54,834 bases of DNA from Phycisphaerales bacterium (GTDB taxonomy: Bacteria; Planctomycetota; Phycisphaerae; Sedimentisphaerales; Anaerobacaceae): NCBI GenBank assembly GCA_003170415.1, contig PMZJ01000015.1, positions 1 through 54,834 of the forward strand, written 5' to 3'. Below are positions 24,790-32,682 of this stretch, piece by piece; positions within the stretch are counted from its first letter, which is position 1; the number at the start of each line of letters is the position of its first letter. The notes beneath the pieces were generated by a model. That model was not told the origin of the DNA. It worked only from the letters and a program-made list of their open reading frames with translations, and ran no database searches. Both the position numbers and the translations under genes were made by a program.

Positions 24790-25989
24790 TTACTTCGCAA
24801 CTTTAAATTCGTATTTATGAACGATGTCCTTGCCCTGACCCGTCAGTACCAAGCCACTATCGTCGTCGAGACCCTTACCCTGACCGGTCAATGTGAACCC
24901 GGCACCGGTCTTTTCGTAGAGGAAATCCTTGCCGCTGAACAAATCCTTGGGCAGTCCCGCGGGAAGCTCATCCGGCAACTTGCCCGTCTTTACCCTGACT
25001 AAATAAATGTCAATCCCCGCAAGAACAGCGTTGAACTGCGTTCTGTCCCTTGTATCTATCGTCACAAATCGGTTAATTATAGGAAACACAACCCTCGCTA
25101 TAACCGCCTCGGGCTTCTCCTTGACAACATTCTCAATTTCTTTATTTAAATCTTCCAGTGCCTGCTTTGCTTGTGGATAAGGTAAATCATAATCGATTTG
25201 TACCCTGGATAGAATGCTTTGATAATACTCTGTTGCCATGACGTAGAACTCATTATCGTCATGCTGGCGTAGAACCTGTTCCGCCTTATTCAGATCATCT
25301 TTGGGTAGACCTAAATCACGAACCCCTTCAATCAGTTCTTTCCTGTCTGTAGGCTTTATAGAAACAAATTTAGCTTCATTTCCAATCGCTGTTCTCATCG
25401 AAGGAACTCTGCTGGATATATCAGTAAGCTGTGCTCCAAGCCACTCCAGCGTTTCGGTACTATTTGATACATGCGGCAGAATATCCATGATACACTTGTT
25501 TGCCATAGCGCAAATTGCGTTGCTTACTAATACCTGAATTGCCGTATCATTGCCGGCGTGTATGCCCATCTTATGAATCGCAATACATCTCTTCAATGCC
25601 TCTTTGTAGTCACCTTTTTCGGCAAGCATCCTTGCGTCGGCAGCGAGTACGTATGCCATCTGCCTGCATTTAGCAAGCTCAGGCATTCGCAAGCTCACAC
25701 CTTCCGAGAGGTCATACCCCCAGTCGCAATGACTAATGTCCGCGGCAGTAACCGCATACTTGATTACACGGCGATTTCGCTCAACGTATTGACGAACCTG
25801 ATCGTCCGGCTTTGCCTCGCCCTTGCCCACAGCTGCCAACATTTTGCCAAGAGCATCACTCGGCTCTTCCTTGAGTATAAAAGCTTTATAATAAAGCACT
25901 GCCGCATTGTCCGGCGGGTAAGCAAACGCCTGCCCAGCCGAAGCCAGCAATACTGCACCAATCAAAATGCCTTTTAATGTCGTTTTCAT
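24790..25989 (-). CDS. Secreted hypothetical protein in a sigma/anti-sigma operon
   Basis: A 399-residue protein with a clear signal peptide (GILIGAVLLASAGQAFA, cleavage after Ala-Phe-Ala). The mature part begins YPPDNAAVLYYKAFIL and is mainly helical, with a tetratricopeptide-like ADARMLAEKGDYKEALKRCI at about residues 133-152. The C-terminal 60 residues (IYLVRVKTGKLPDELPAGLP, then GKDFLYEKTGAGFTLTGQGK) resemble the C-terminal part of planctomycete proteins related to pseudopilin-like secreted factors. No catalytic motif is visible. A good AAAGGA precedes the ATG. It follows an ECF sigma gene and its probable anti-sigma factor at 30 bases, so it is likely a target or partner of that regulon. 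Confidence 0.7.
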   Translation of the reverse strand: MKTTLKGILIGAVLLASAGQAFAYPPDNAAVLYYKAFILKEEPSDALGKMLAAVGKGEAKPDDQVRQYVERNRRVIKYAVTAADISHCDWGYDLSEGVSLRMPELAKCRQMAYVLAADARMLAEKGDYKEALKRCIAIHKMGIHAGNDTAIQVLVSNAICAMANKCIMDILPHVSNSTETLEWLGAQLTDISSRVPSMRTAIGNEAKFVSIKPTDRKELIEGVRDLGLPKDDLNKAEQVLRQHDDNEFYVMATEYYQSILSRVQIDYDLPYPQAKQALEDLNKEIENVVKEKPEAVIARVVFPIINRFVTIDTRDRTQFNAVLAGIDIYLVRVKTGKLPDELPAGLPKDLFSGKDFLYEKTGAGFTLTGQGKGLDDDSGLVLTGQGKDIVHKYEFKVAK

Positions 25990-26018
25990 AAATCATTCCT
26001 TTCCGGCTTTTTGCCGTT

Positions 26019-26453
26019 CTAATTCAGCAGCCCACCAATTGATGATACATTTGTGTTTTTTTGCCCTAACATCTTAAACACCTTGTTGCTTTGCTCATCT
26101 ACCGCGTCCAGACCGCCTTGCCGATACGCCAGCGATAAGGACAACATGGACAGCATCTTTGTCGGGGACCTGTCTTCCACTAAAACTGGAACCATTTGTT
26201 CGGCGCGTCTGTTGAACCTGTTGTGCGAGAGCAAAATCACAAAAGCCACGATTGCAATTACAGCCGCTATCCTGACAAGCGGACGCACCCACGAAAATCG
26301 CCGGACATTCGGACGCGTCCTTGCTCGCGAGATAAGCTCCTGATACTCGGCCGAGTATTTTTGCTTCCATTGTTCGCCGTCGAATTCGACCTTGCCGGAA
26401 TCAATCGTCTTTTTGAGCTGTTCATCCAGCCATTTTTCATTTCGCTCGTTCAT
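26019..26453 (-). CDS. Probable anti-sigma factor (single-pass membrane protein)
   Basis: A 144-residue protein with a helical cytosolic N-terminus (residues 1-48), one transmembrane helix (about residues 57-75, VRIAAVIAIVAFVILL) and a periplasmic C-terminus of about 65 residues. This is the size and topology of planctomycete anti-sigma factors, although no zinc-binding HxxxCxxC is present. Its start overlaps the end of the ECF sigma gene by four bases (ATGA), which suggests translational coupling and a regulatory pair. The role is inferred from context and topology only. Confidence 0.65.
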   Translation of the reverse strand: MNERNEKWLDEQLKKTIDSGKVEFDGEQWKQKYSAEYQELISRARTRPNVRRFSWVRPLVRIAAVIAIVAFVILLSHNRFNRRAEQMVPVLVEDRSPTKMLSMLSLSLAYRQGGLDAVDEQSNKVFKMLGQKNTNVSSIGGLLN

Positions 26454-26986
26454 AGTTGGCCCTCGCGAAACCCCTTTTGTTTCAGATATTCAGCAATTTT
26501 CTCTTTTGCCCTTCGCAGCCGGCCGTTTATCGCCTGCTCCGAAATACCCAGCGTCTTTGATATCCGCTCATAAGGCAATCCGTCATAGTAGCGAAGGTAA
26601 ATAACTTCTCTTGCCTCAGGCGCAAGACCGGCGACCGCTTCACGAACCGCCTCGGTATCAGGCGAATCGTCCTGCCTGGCAGGTAATTTCGAAAGCTTAT
26701 CGGCATCATAAATTCTCCGCTGCTTGCGACCAATATCGTTTGCCGAATTCCTGCATATAACCCCAAGCCAGCTTGCGAACCGCTCGGCGTGTCGTAATTC
26801 GGGCAGTTTCACCGCCGCAACGGCAAAGGCCTGCTGGGCAGCATCTTCAGCAAGATGTCTGTCTCCGATTACGGAGTGAGCAATCGCAACCATAGCCGGG
26901 TAATACCGCCCGCACAGCTCCGTAAAGCTGTCGCCATCGCCCTGCTGGGCCGATTCCACCAACTGCCTGTCCGGTCTTTCGGTCAT
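26450..26986 (-). CDS. RNA polymerase sigma factor, ECF family
   Basis: A 178-residue sigma factor. Region 2 is FTELCGRYYPAMVAIAHSVI followed by GDRHLAEDAAQQAFAVAA and the DNA-melting part FASWLGVICRNSANDIGRKQ; region 4 is LAPEAREVIYLRYYDGLPYE plus an HTH with ISKTLGISEQAINGRLRRAK. The ATG at 26986 was chosen: it begins just before the first conserved helix, and GGAG lies 11 bases upstream; the frame is open for 26 more codons. It directs polymerase to alternative promoters; its probable anti-sigma factor and a secreted protein follow in the same operon. The inducing signal is unknown. Confidence 0.9.
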   Translation of the reverse strand: MTERPDRQLVESAQQGDGDSFTELCGRYYPAMVAIAHSVIGDRHLAEDAAQQAFAVAAVKLPELRHAERFASWLGVICRNSANDIGRKQRRIYDADKLSKLPARQDDSPDTEAVREAVAGLAPEAREVIYLRYYDGLPYERISKTLGISEQAINGRLRRAKEKIAEYLKQKGFREGQL

Positions 26987-27135
26987 TAACTTGTCATCTC
27001 CAACGCATTGGGCTTCGCCGGCGAGAGCCGTGCTCTCATATTTAAGACGCCCAACACCCCTCAAAATGGGCGCAAAAAAACGATTTTCCCTGCTTTTCCA
27101 TTATAATCACTGGCCCCCCTGTGCGGAAAATAGAT

Positions 27136-27164
27136 TTGACGCAACGACAACGCATTACTATACT
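27136..27164 (+). promoter_or_regulatory. Sigma-70-type promoter of guaB
   Basis: TTGACG (27136-27141) and TATACT (27159-27164) are separated by exactly 17 bases, about 47 bases upstream of the guaB ATG. Near-consensus; activity inferred. Confidence 0.7.
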
Positions 27165-27210
27165 TATTCGCTTAATAATAACAGTGCCAGCATAACTTCG
27201 GAGAACAAGG

Positions 27211-28683
27211 ATGGATAAGAACAAAATCATCGCAGAAGGTATAACATTCGATGATGTCCTGCTGATACCCGCCAAGAGCGACGTTGTGCCAAGCCAGGCC
27301 GACACAAGAACACGCCTCACCAACAACATTACGATAAATATCCCCCTGGTCTCGGCGGCGATGGATACCGTCACCGAGGCATCATTGGCAATCGCGCTCG
27401 CGCAGGAAGGCGGAATCGGAATAATCCACAAGAACCTCGCCATCCAGGAACAAAAAAGAGAGGTTGTGAAGGTCAAACGCTCGGAGAACGGCGTGATATT
27501 AGACCCGATTACCCTGTCGCCCGATGATCCGGTCCGAAAAGCACAACAGATGATGAACGAGCAGAACGTCTCAGGCATACCGATTGTCGAGGGCAGAAAA
27601 CTGCGGGGAATCCTGACCAAGAGAGACCTCAAATTCCTCAAGGACTACGACGCCAAAATCAGTTCGGTAATGGTGAAGAACAACCTCGTAACAGCCCCGC
27701 CAAACACAACGCTCGAACAGGCCAAGGGAATCCTGCAGGAACATAAAGTTGAAAAGCTGCTGTTGGTCAACGACGACGGCAACCTGACGGGCCTGATAAC
27801 GATGAGGGACATCGACAGGGTCGAGCGGTATCCTCTGGCGGCCCGCGACCAGAGAGGCCGATTGAGGGTCGGAGCCGCAGTCGGCGTCCACGATTATGAA
27901 AGAGTCGAGGCCCTGATAGCAGCCGAGGTCGATGTAATCGTTGTCGATACGGCCCACGGCCATTCGCAAAACGTCATCGACACCGTAAAATCGATTAAGA
28001 GCAATTACAGTATCGACGTCATCGCGGGCAATATCGCAACCGCCGACGCGGCCAAAGACCTCATTGACGCTGGGGTAAACGCCGTGAAGGTCGGAATCGG
28101 CCCCGGTGCAATCTGCACAACGAGAATCATCTCCGGAGCGGGTATGCCGCAGGTTTCGGCGATACTGAATTGTGTCTCCGTGGCGAACAAATATAACATA
28201 CCCGTTATCGCGGACGGCGGCATTCGCCATTCAGGCGATATAACCAAGGCGATTGCAGCCGGCGCATCCAGCGTAATGCTCGGTTCGCTCTTCGCAGGCC
28301 TCAGAGAAAGCCCGGGCCAGTTAGTCATCTACAAGGGCAGGCAGTTCAAGGAATACAGGGGGATGGGTTCTCTCGGTGCGATGATAAAAGGTTCCGCCGA
28401 CAGATACGGCCAGAAAGCCACCGCCTCCAAAGACAAGCTCGTCCCCGAAGGTGTCGAAGGACTGGTGCCCTACCGCGGTTCGCTGGGCGACTTCGTATAT
28501 CAGCTCGTGGGCGGTCTAAGGGCAGGAATGGGCTACTGCGGAACCAGAAACATAGAAGAGTTAAGGACCAAATCGTATTTCGTCCGCGTAAGCTCCGCCT
28601 CGGTCAGCGAATCGCACCCGCACGACATAAAAATAACAAAAGAATCGCCAAACTATTCAACCGTTGAACCTCTTGAGGACTAA
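27211..28683 (+). CDS. guaB: IMP dehydrogenase (GuaB)
   Basis: Oxidises IMP to XMP with NAD, the first step of GMP synthesis. The 490-residue protein shows [18 protein letters not shown] and [18 protein letters not shown] at the N-terminus, two CBS domains in the middle (about residues 95-205, [13 protein letters not shown] and [13 protein letters not shown]), the Bateman insertion typical of bacterial IMPDH, then [28 protein letters not shown] with the catalytic Cys, and the flap segment [15 protein letters not shown] precedes the ATG, and a near-consensus promoter lies upstream. guaA follows 59 bases later on the same strand, forming a GMP operon. Confidence 0.96.
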   Translation: MDKNKIIAEGITFDDVLLIPAKSDVVPSQADTRTRLTNNITINIPLVSAAMDTVTEASLAIALAQEGGIGIIHKNLAIQEQKREVVKVKRSENGVILDPITLSPDDPVRKAQQMMNEQNVSGIPIVEGRKLRGILTKRDLKFLKDYDAKISSVMVKNNLVTAPPNTTLEQAKGILQEHKVEKLLLVNDDGNLTGLITMRDIDRVERYPLAARDQRGRLRVGAAVGVHDYERVEALIAAEVDVIVVDTAHGHSQNVIDTVKSIKSNYSIDVIAGNIATADAAKDLIDAGVNAVKVGIGPGAICTTRIISGAGMPQVSAILNCVSVANKYNIPVIADGGIRHSGDITKAIAAGASSVMLGSLFAGLRESPGQLVIYKGRQFKEYRGMGSLGAMIKGSADRYGQKATASKDKLVPEGVEGLVPYRGSLGDFVYQLVGGLRAGMGYCGTRNIEELRTKSYFVRVSSASVSESHPHDIKITKESPNYSTVEPLED

Positions 28684-28688
28684 ACAAA

Positions 28689-28720
28689 TTGTTCGTAGTT
28701 CATTGCAACGAACAATGAAC
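28689..28720 (+). repeat. Inverted repeat in the guaB-guaA spacer
   Basis: GTTCATTG (28698-28705) pairs exactly with CAATGAAC (28713-28720), and TTGTTCG (28689-28695) can alternatively pair with CGAACAA (28709-28715). The AACAATGAAC/CGAACAACGAAC units are typical simple intergenic repeats. The two pairings compete, so the spacer could fold in two ways; a regulatory role is only speculative. Confidence 0.55.
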
Positions 28721-28742
28721 ACAGAACAACGAACGGAAGACA

Positions 28743-30284
28743 ATGAGTCACGAAACAATTGCGATTCTCGACTTCGGCAGCCAATACGTGCAGCTCATCG
28801 CAAGGCGCGTCCGCGAACATAACGTTTACTCTCAAATCTTCCCGGCATCAACTCCCGCAAAGACACTGGCGAAAGAAAACCTCAAAGGAATAATACTCTC
28901 CGGCGGCCCAGCAAGCGTCTATGAAAAAGACGCGATAAAATGTGACGAAAAGATTTTTGAACTGGGCGTCCCAATACTCGGCATCTGCTACGGGATGCAT
29001 CTCGGCTGTCAGATTCTCGGCGCAAAGGTCGTCCCCGCCCAAAACAGGGAGTTCGGCAGAACAAACCTCACCATCACTAACACAACCGGCCTGCTCACTA
29101 ACCTCCCCGATTCAACAACCGTCTGGGCAAGCCACGGCGACCAGATTGAAGACGCCGACCACGACTTCGTCAAGCTCGCCCACACAAAGACCTGCCCGTT
29201 CGCGGCAGTAAAACACAAAAAAAAGAAATTCTTCGGCGTCCAGTTCCACCCCGAGGTCTCGCACACGCCCAAAGGTTCAGTTATCCTGAAAAATTTCCTC
29301 TATCGCATCTGCGGCTGCACCGGCGACTGGAAAATGAGCGACTTCGTCGGCGAAACCGTCAAAAAAATCACTAAACAGGTCGGCGACCACACCGTTATCT
29401 GCGGCCTCAGCGGCGGCGTCGATTCCTCCGTAACAGCCGCCCTGCTCCACAAAGCAATAGGCGACCGGCTCGTCTGCATATTCGTCGATAACGGCCTCCT
29501 CCGCAAAAACGAACGCCAGCAAGTCGAATCCACCTTCCGCGACCACTTCCACATCAACCTGCGCGTCGTTGACTGGTCGAAACAATTCCTGACAAAACTC
29601 GCAGGCGTCACCGACCCACAGCAAAAACGCAAAATCATCGGCGCGGAATTCATCGCCGCATTCAAATCCGAGGCGTCAAAAATCAAAAACGCCAAATTCC
29701 TCGCACAGGGAACCCTATACCCCGACGTTATCGAATCCGGCGCTAAAGATGGGAATCCAGCGGCGAATATAAAACTGCACCACAACGTCGGCGGATTGCC
29801 CAAAGAGCTTGGCTTCGAGTTAGTCGAGCCGTTAAGAGATTTGTTCAAAGATGAAGTCCGCGTCGCCGGCGAATACCTTGGCCTGCCAGAGCACATCGTC
29901 TGGCGTCATCCCTTCCCCGGGCCGGGATTAGCGGTACGGGTAATAGGCGAAATAACGCCCAAACGGCTTGAGGTTCTGCGTGCAGCCGATGAAATCCTCA
30001 TCGACGAAATCAAATCCGCCGGCCTTTACAGGAAAATCTCGCAGGCGCTTGCCATCCTTGTCCCCGTGCAAACCGTCGGCGTTATGGGCGACGGCAGAAC
30101 TTTCGAAAACGTTATCGCAATCCGTGCGGTCGAAACCACCGACTTTATGACCGCTGATTTTTCACAAATACCTTATGAGGTGCTGGGCCTTATTTCGAGC
30201 AGAATTATAAACGAGGTCCGCGGCGTAAATCGTGTTGTGTATGATATCTCGAGCAAACCTCCGGCAACAATCGAATGGGAATAA
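28743..30284 (+). CDS. guaA: GMP synthase, glutamine-hydrolysing (GuaA)
   Basis: Aminates XMP to GMP using glutamine and ATP. The 513-residue protein has the class I glutamine amidotransferase part first ([18 protein letters not shown]; catalytic Cys in [12 protein letters not shown]; His-x-Glu in [11 protein letters not shown]), then the ATP-pyrophosphatase P-loop [17 protein letters not shown] and the dimerisation domain with [17 protein letters not shown], ending IEWE as usual. It follows guaB in the same direction, and its last 10 bases overlap the start of a membrane glycosyltransferase gene. Confidence 0.96.
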   Translation: MSHETIAILDFGSQYVQLIARRVREHNVYSQIFPASTPAKTLAKENLKGIILSGGPASVYEKDAIKCDEKIFELGVPILGICYGMHLGCQILGAKVVPAQNREFGRTNLTITNTTGLLTNLPDSTTVWASHGDQIEDADHDFVKLAHTKTCPFAAVKHKKKKFFGVQFHPEVSHTPKGSVILKNFLYRICGCTGDWKMSDFVGETVKKITKQVGDHTVICGLSGGVDSSVTAALLHKAIGDRLVCIFVDNGLLRKNERQQVESTFRDHFHINLRVVDWSKQFLTKLAGVTDPQQKRKIIGAEFIAAFKSEASKIKNAKFLAQGTLYPDVIESGAKDGNPAANIKLHHNVGGLPKELGFELVEPLRDLFKDEVRVAGEYLGLPEHIVWRHPFPGPGLAVRVIGEITPKRLEVLRAADEILIDEIKSAGLYRKISQALAILVPVQTVGVMGDGRTFENVIAIRAVETTDFMTADFSQIPYEVLGLISSRIINEVRGVNRVVYDISSKPPATIEWE

Positions 30285-31579
30285 AAAACAATCGGCGAGT
30301 TCAAACCGGCAGGAAAGAATCCTTCGTGCGCGAAGAAATTAGCCAACCGTCGCATCCTGGCGCCTGGTTCTGGGCCGCGATAGTCATCGGGATTCTCATC
30401 CGGCTACATTTGATTTTGTTCACACAGGGCACTTACGATGTAGATATATGGAAGCAGCATGCTATAGGCGTGCGTGATCTGGGCCTGACTGGATATTATC
30501 ATACCAACAGCGAGATGAACCACCCACCATTCATCGGTGTTGCAATTTCTTTGCTGCCGCAAGTGACAAAAGCCACCGGTATCCCCTTCGAAACCCTCCT
30601 GCGAATGCCTTTTGCCTTACTGGATGCCGGGACGCTCCTTTTGCTGCTTAATTTGCTCCGTAACAAACGTCATCGTCTCGCGGCGGCGGCCTTTTACTGG
30701 CTGAACCCTTTAACAATGATTCTCTCCTCATACCACGGCAACACCGATTCAGCAGTCGCATTTTTCCTTTTGCTGTGCCTCTGGCTGCTCTCAAAAGAAA
30801 AACTTGTGTTGGCGGCGGCTGCGATAGGACTAAGTTTATGGGTCAAGCTGCCGGGAATAATAGCAATACCCGCATTCGTGTTTTTTCTTCAGGGATGGCG
30901 AAAACGGCTGCTGTTTCTCGCCGTTATCGGATTAGTCGGAGTATCAACTTATCTACCGGCAATTATCAAAGATGCTCCCATCGTTTACAAAAACGTCTTT
31001 GGCTACCGTGGCCAAATAATTCAAACAACTGCCGGTATCCCGGTATGGGGATGCAGTGTCTTTATTGTGCCATTTTTTAACGGCCTGTCGCCACAATGGC
31101 AGGAAAAGCTGGCGGACCCCATAACATTCTTCCTTAAACAAAGCTGGTTTATATCGATAGTGCTGATTGTGCTGTTAAGCTGGTTACGCCGATCACAAAA
31201 GACCGTTGAAGGACTCGGTATAACGATTGCAGCGGTTTATACTATTCTTTATGGATTCTCAAGTTACTGGTCGTTCCAGTATTTTGCCTGGTCCATTCCG
31301 TTCTGGTTCTTCACCTCGCCCGTGTTTTTACTTGGGGCAACTCTGCTCGCCGGCGGCTATATCTATTCGCTCTATTGGTTTTTGTGCGGCAACCCCTGGC
31401 TGCTTGGCAAATGGGACTTCGTCGGGCATCCCTACTGGCCGCCAATAGTAATAATCTTCAGAAACCTCTCAATCCTGTTCTTTTTCCTGTCCGCTTGTAC
31501 ATTTCTGGCAGTCGCTGTTTATGAACAAATCGCACAATTGTTTAAAGGGCTAAAATATGTCACTCACACAAATTCATAA
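30275..31579 (+). CDS. GT-C-type polytopic glycosyltransferase
   Basis: A 434-residue integral membrane protein with about ten hydrophobic helices. An N-terminal cytosolic segment of 30 residues precedes the first helix, and the first periplasmic loop contains [16 protein letters not shown] (an acidic DVD pair) and EMNHPPF, the features by which GT-C enzymes using polyprenyl-phosphate sugars are recognised. [18 protein letters not shown] fits the GT39/GT87-like group of mannosyl- or arabinosyltransferase relatives. It probably moves a sugar from a lipid-linked donor to an acceptor on the outer face of the inner membrane; substrates cannot be read. The start overlaps guaA by 10 bases and its end overlaps the PAP2 gene by 23 bases, suggesting coupled translation. 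Confidence 0.75.
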   Translation: MGIKNNRRVQTGRKESFVREEISQPSHPGAWFWAAIVIGILIRLHLILFTQGTYDVDIWKQHAIGVRDLGLTGYYHTNSEMNHPPFIGVAISLLPQVTKATGIPFETLLRMPFALLDAGTLLLLLNLLRNKRHRLAAAAFYWLNPLTMILSSYHGNTDSAVAFFLLLCLWLLSKEKLVLAAAAIGLSLWVKLPGIIAIPAFVFFLQGWRKRLLFLAVIGLVGVSTYLPAIIKDAPIVYKNVFGYRGQIIQTTAGIPVWGCSVFIVPFFNGLSPQWQEKLADPITFFLKQSWFISIVLIVLLSWLRRSQKTVEGLGITIAAVYTILYGFSSYWSFQYFAWSIPFWFFTSPVFLLGATLLAGGYIYSLYWFLCGNPWLLGKWDFVGHPYWPPIVIIFRNLSILFFFLSACTFLAVAVYEQIAQLFKGLKYVTHTNS

Positions 31580-32339
31580 AATCGTCCTCACGGCATTGAT
31601 TATTTCGGCCTGCCCCGCGACAGTAGCGTTTGCCGATTCTAACGCCATCGGCGCATTCGGGTCGCGACTCGTTAACGAATTCCCCCCGACGTTCATTTCC
31701 GACGCCAACGCCACCTTCACAAATTCGACTAACATAGCCGCCCTGCTGCTGACGGGCGGCGCAAGCATCGCTATGCACAACACCGACGCCGACAAAAACC
31801 TCGACGATAACTTCCGGCATCACCGCGCATTCGACAACACTACCAGTGACTTTTTTGATTACGCCGGAAACCCGCTCACCCACCTCGGTGCAACCGGCCT
31901 TTGGTATCTTCTCAGCGAAGATAACCATACCGGACAGGATCACGCATGGACAATGCTCAGCGCCCTTGCTATTACCGATTCAGCGGCAGTGGGTTTGAAG
32001 CTCGCCGTAAACGACAAAAGACCCAACGGCAACAACTTCTCATTCCCCAGCGCACATACCGCAAGCTCATTTTGCGTCGCATCGGTCCTCGATGAATACT
32101 ATGGCCCACAGGTTGGCCTGCCTGCGTATGCCGGCGCCGCCCTCGTCGGCTGGCGAATGATGGACTCGCACGACCACTGGGCCTCCGACGTCCTTTTCGG
32201 CTCAACGCTCGGCTACATCGTCGGCCACACCGTCGCCGGAAAACACAAGCAGCTCGAACTCGCCGGCTTTGCTATTGAACCGATGGTTGGTTTGGATTCC
32301 CACCCCGCAACCGGCCTTTGCCTTGTGAAACGTTTTTAA
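31557..32339 (+). CDS. PAP2-family phosphatase, exported
   Basis: A 260-residue protein with a signal peptide (ALIISACPATVAFA) and the acid phosphatase/PAP2 motifs in order: K-x6-RP in LKLAVNDKRPNG, PSAHT in FSFPSAHTASSF, and R-x6-H-x3-D in GWRMMDSHDHWASDVLFG. PAP2 enzymes dephosphorylate lipid phosphates such as undecaprenyl diphosphate or phosphatidic acid. Here the domain seems to be periplasmic rather than multi-spanning, with only weakly hydrophobic helices, and the chain ends CLVKRF with a terminal Phe, which could suggest an outer-membrane link. It overlaps the GT-C glycosyltransferase gene; recycling of the lipid carrier released by that enzyme is a reasonable guess. Confidence 0.85.
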   Translation: MSLTQIHKIVLTALIISACPATVAFADSNAIGAFGSRLVNEFPPTFISDANATFTNSTNIAALLLTGGASIAMHNTDADKNLDDNFRHHRAFDNTTSDFFDYAGNPLTHLGATGLWYLLSEDNHTGQDHAWTMLSALAITDSAAVGLKLAVNDKRPNGNNFSFPSAHTASSFCVASVLDEYYGPQVGLPAYAGAALVGWRMMDSHDHWASDVLFGSTLGYIVGHTVAGKHKQLELAGFAIEPMVGLDSHPATGLCLVKRF

Positions 32340-32682
32340 GTACCGCGATATATACCGGCGTTCATCTTTGTAAAAAACAAGGCCGATGGGAAACCGAAAT
32401 TACGCAACACAGGGAAAAATATAGCTCGGCTCTTTCGATAACAAAATCGACGCCGCAAAGGCCTATAATGATGCCTCTGTTAAACATCACTGCGAATTCG
32501 CCTCTTTGAATTTTCCCATTTTAACAAAGTCCCCGCGCAGGGTAAATTCTTTGCGTTTTTTGCCGCAATAGATTACAATCACCCCGGGCAGCATAAGTCG
32601 TTTGGTTAAACCTGTTCGGCTGCGTTCGGAGCGCGCTGTCGGCCGGACCGAGATTGCAATTAATGTCGAAAAAAGGTAGAAA
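32340..32682. other. Gene-free interval upstream of the GH57-GT5 gene
   Basis: No open frame with coding character, repeat or terminator hairpin was found. The last 60 bases lead to the GH57-GT5 ATG with AAAAAGGTAGAAA as ribosome binding region. It must hold the promoter of that gene, but no clear sigma-70 pair was seen. Confidence 0.5.
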
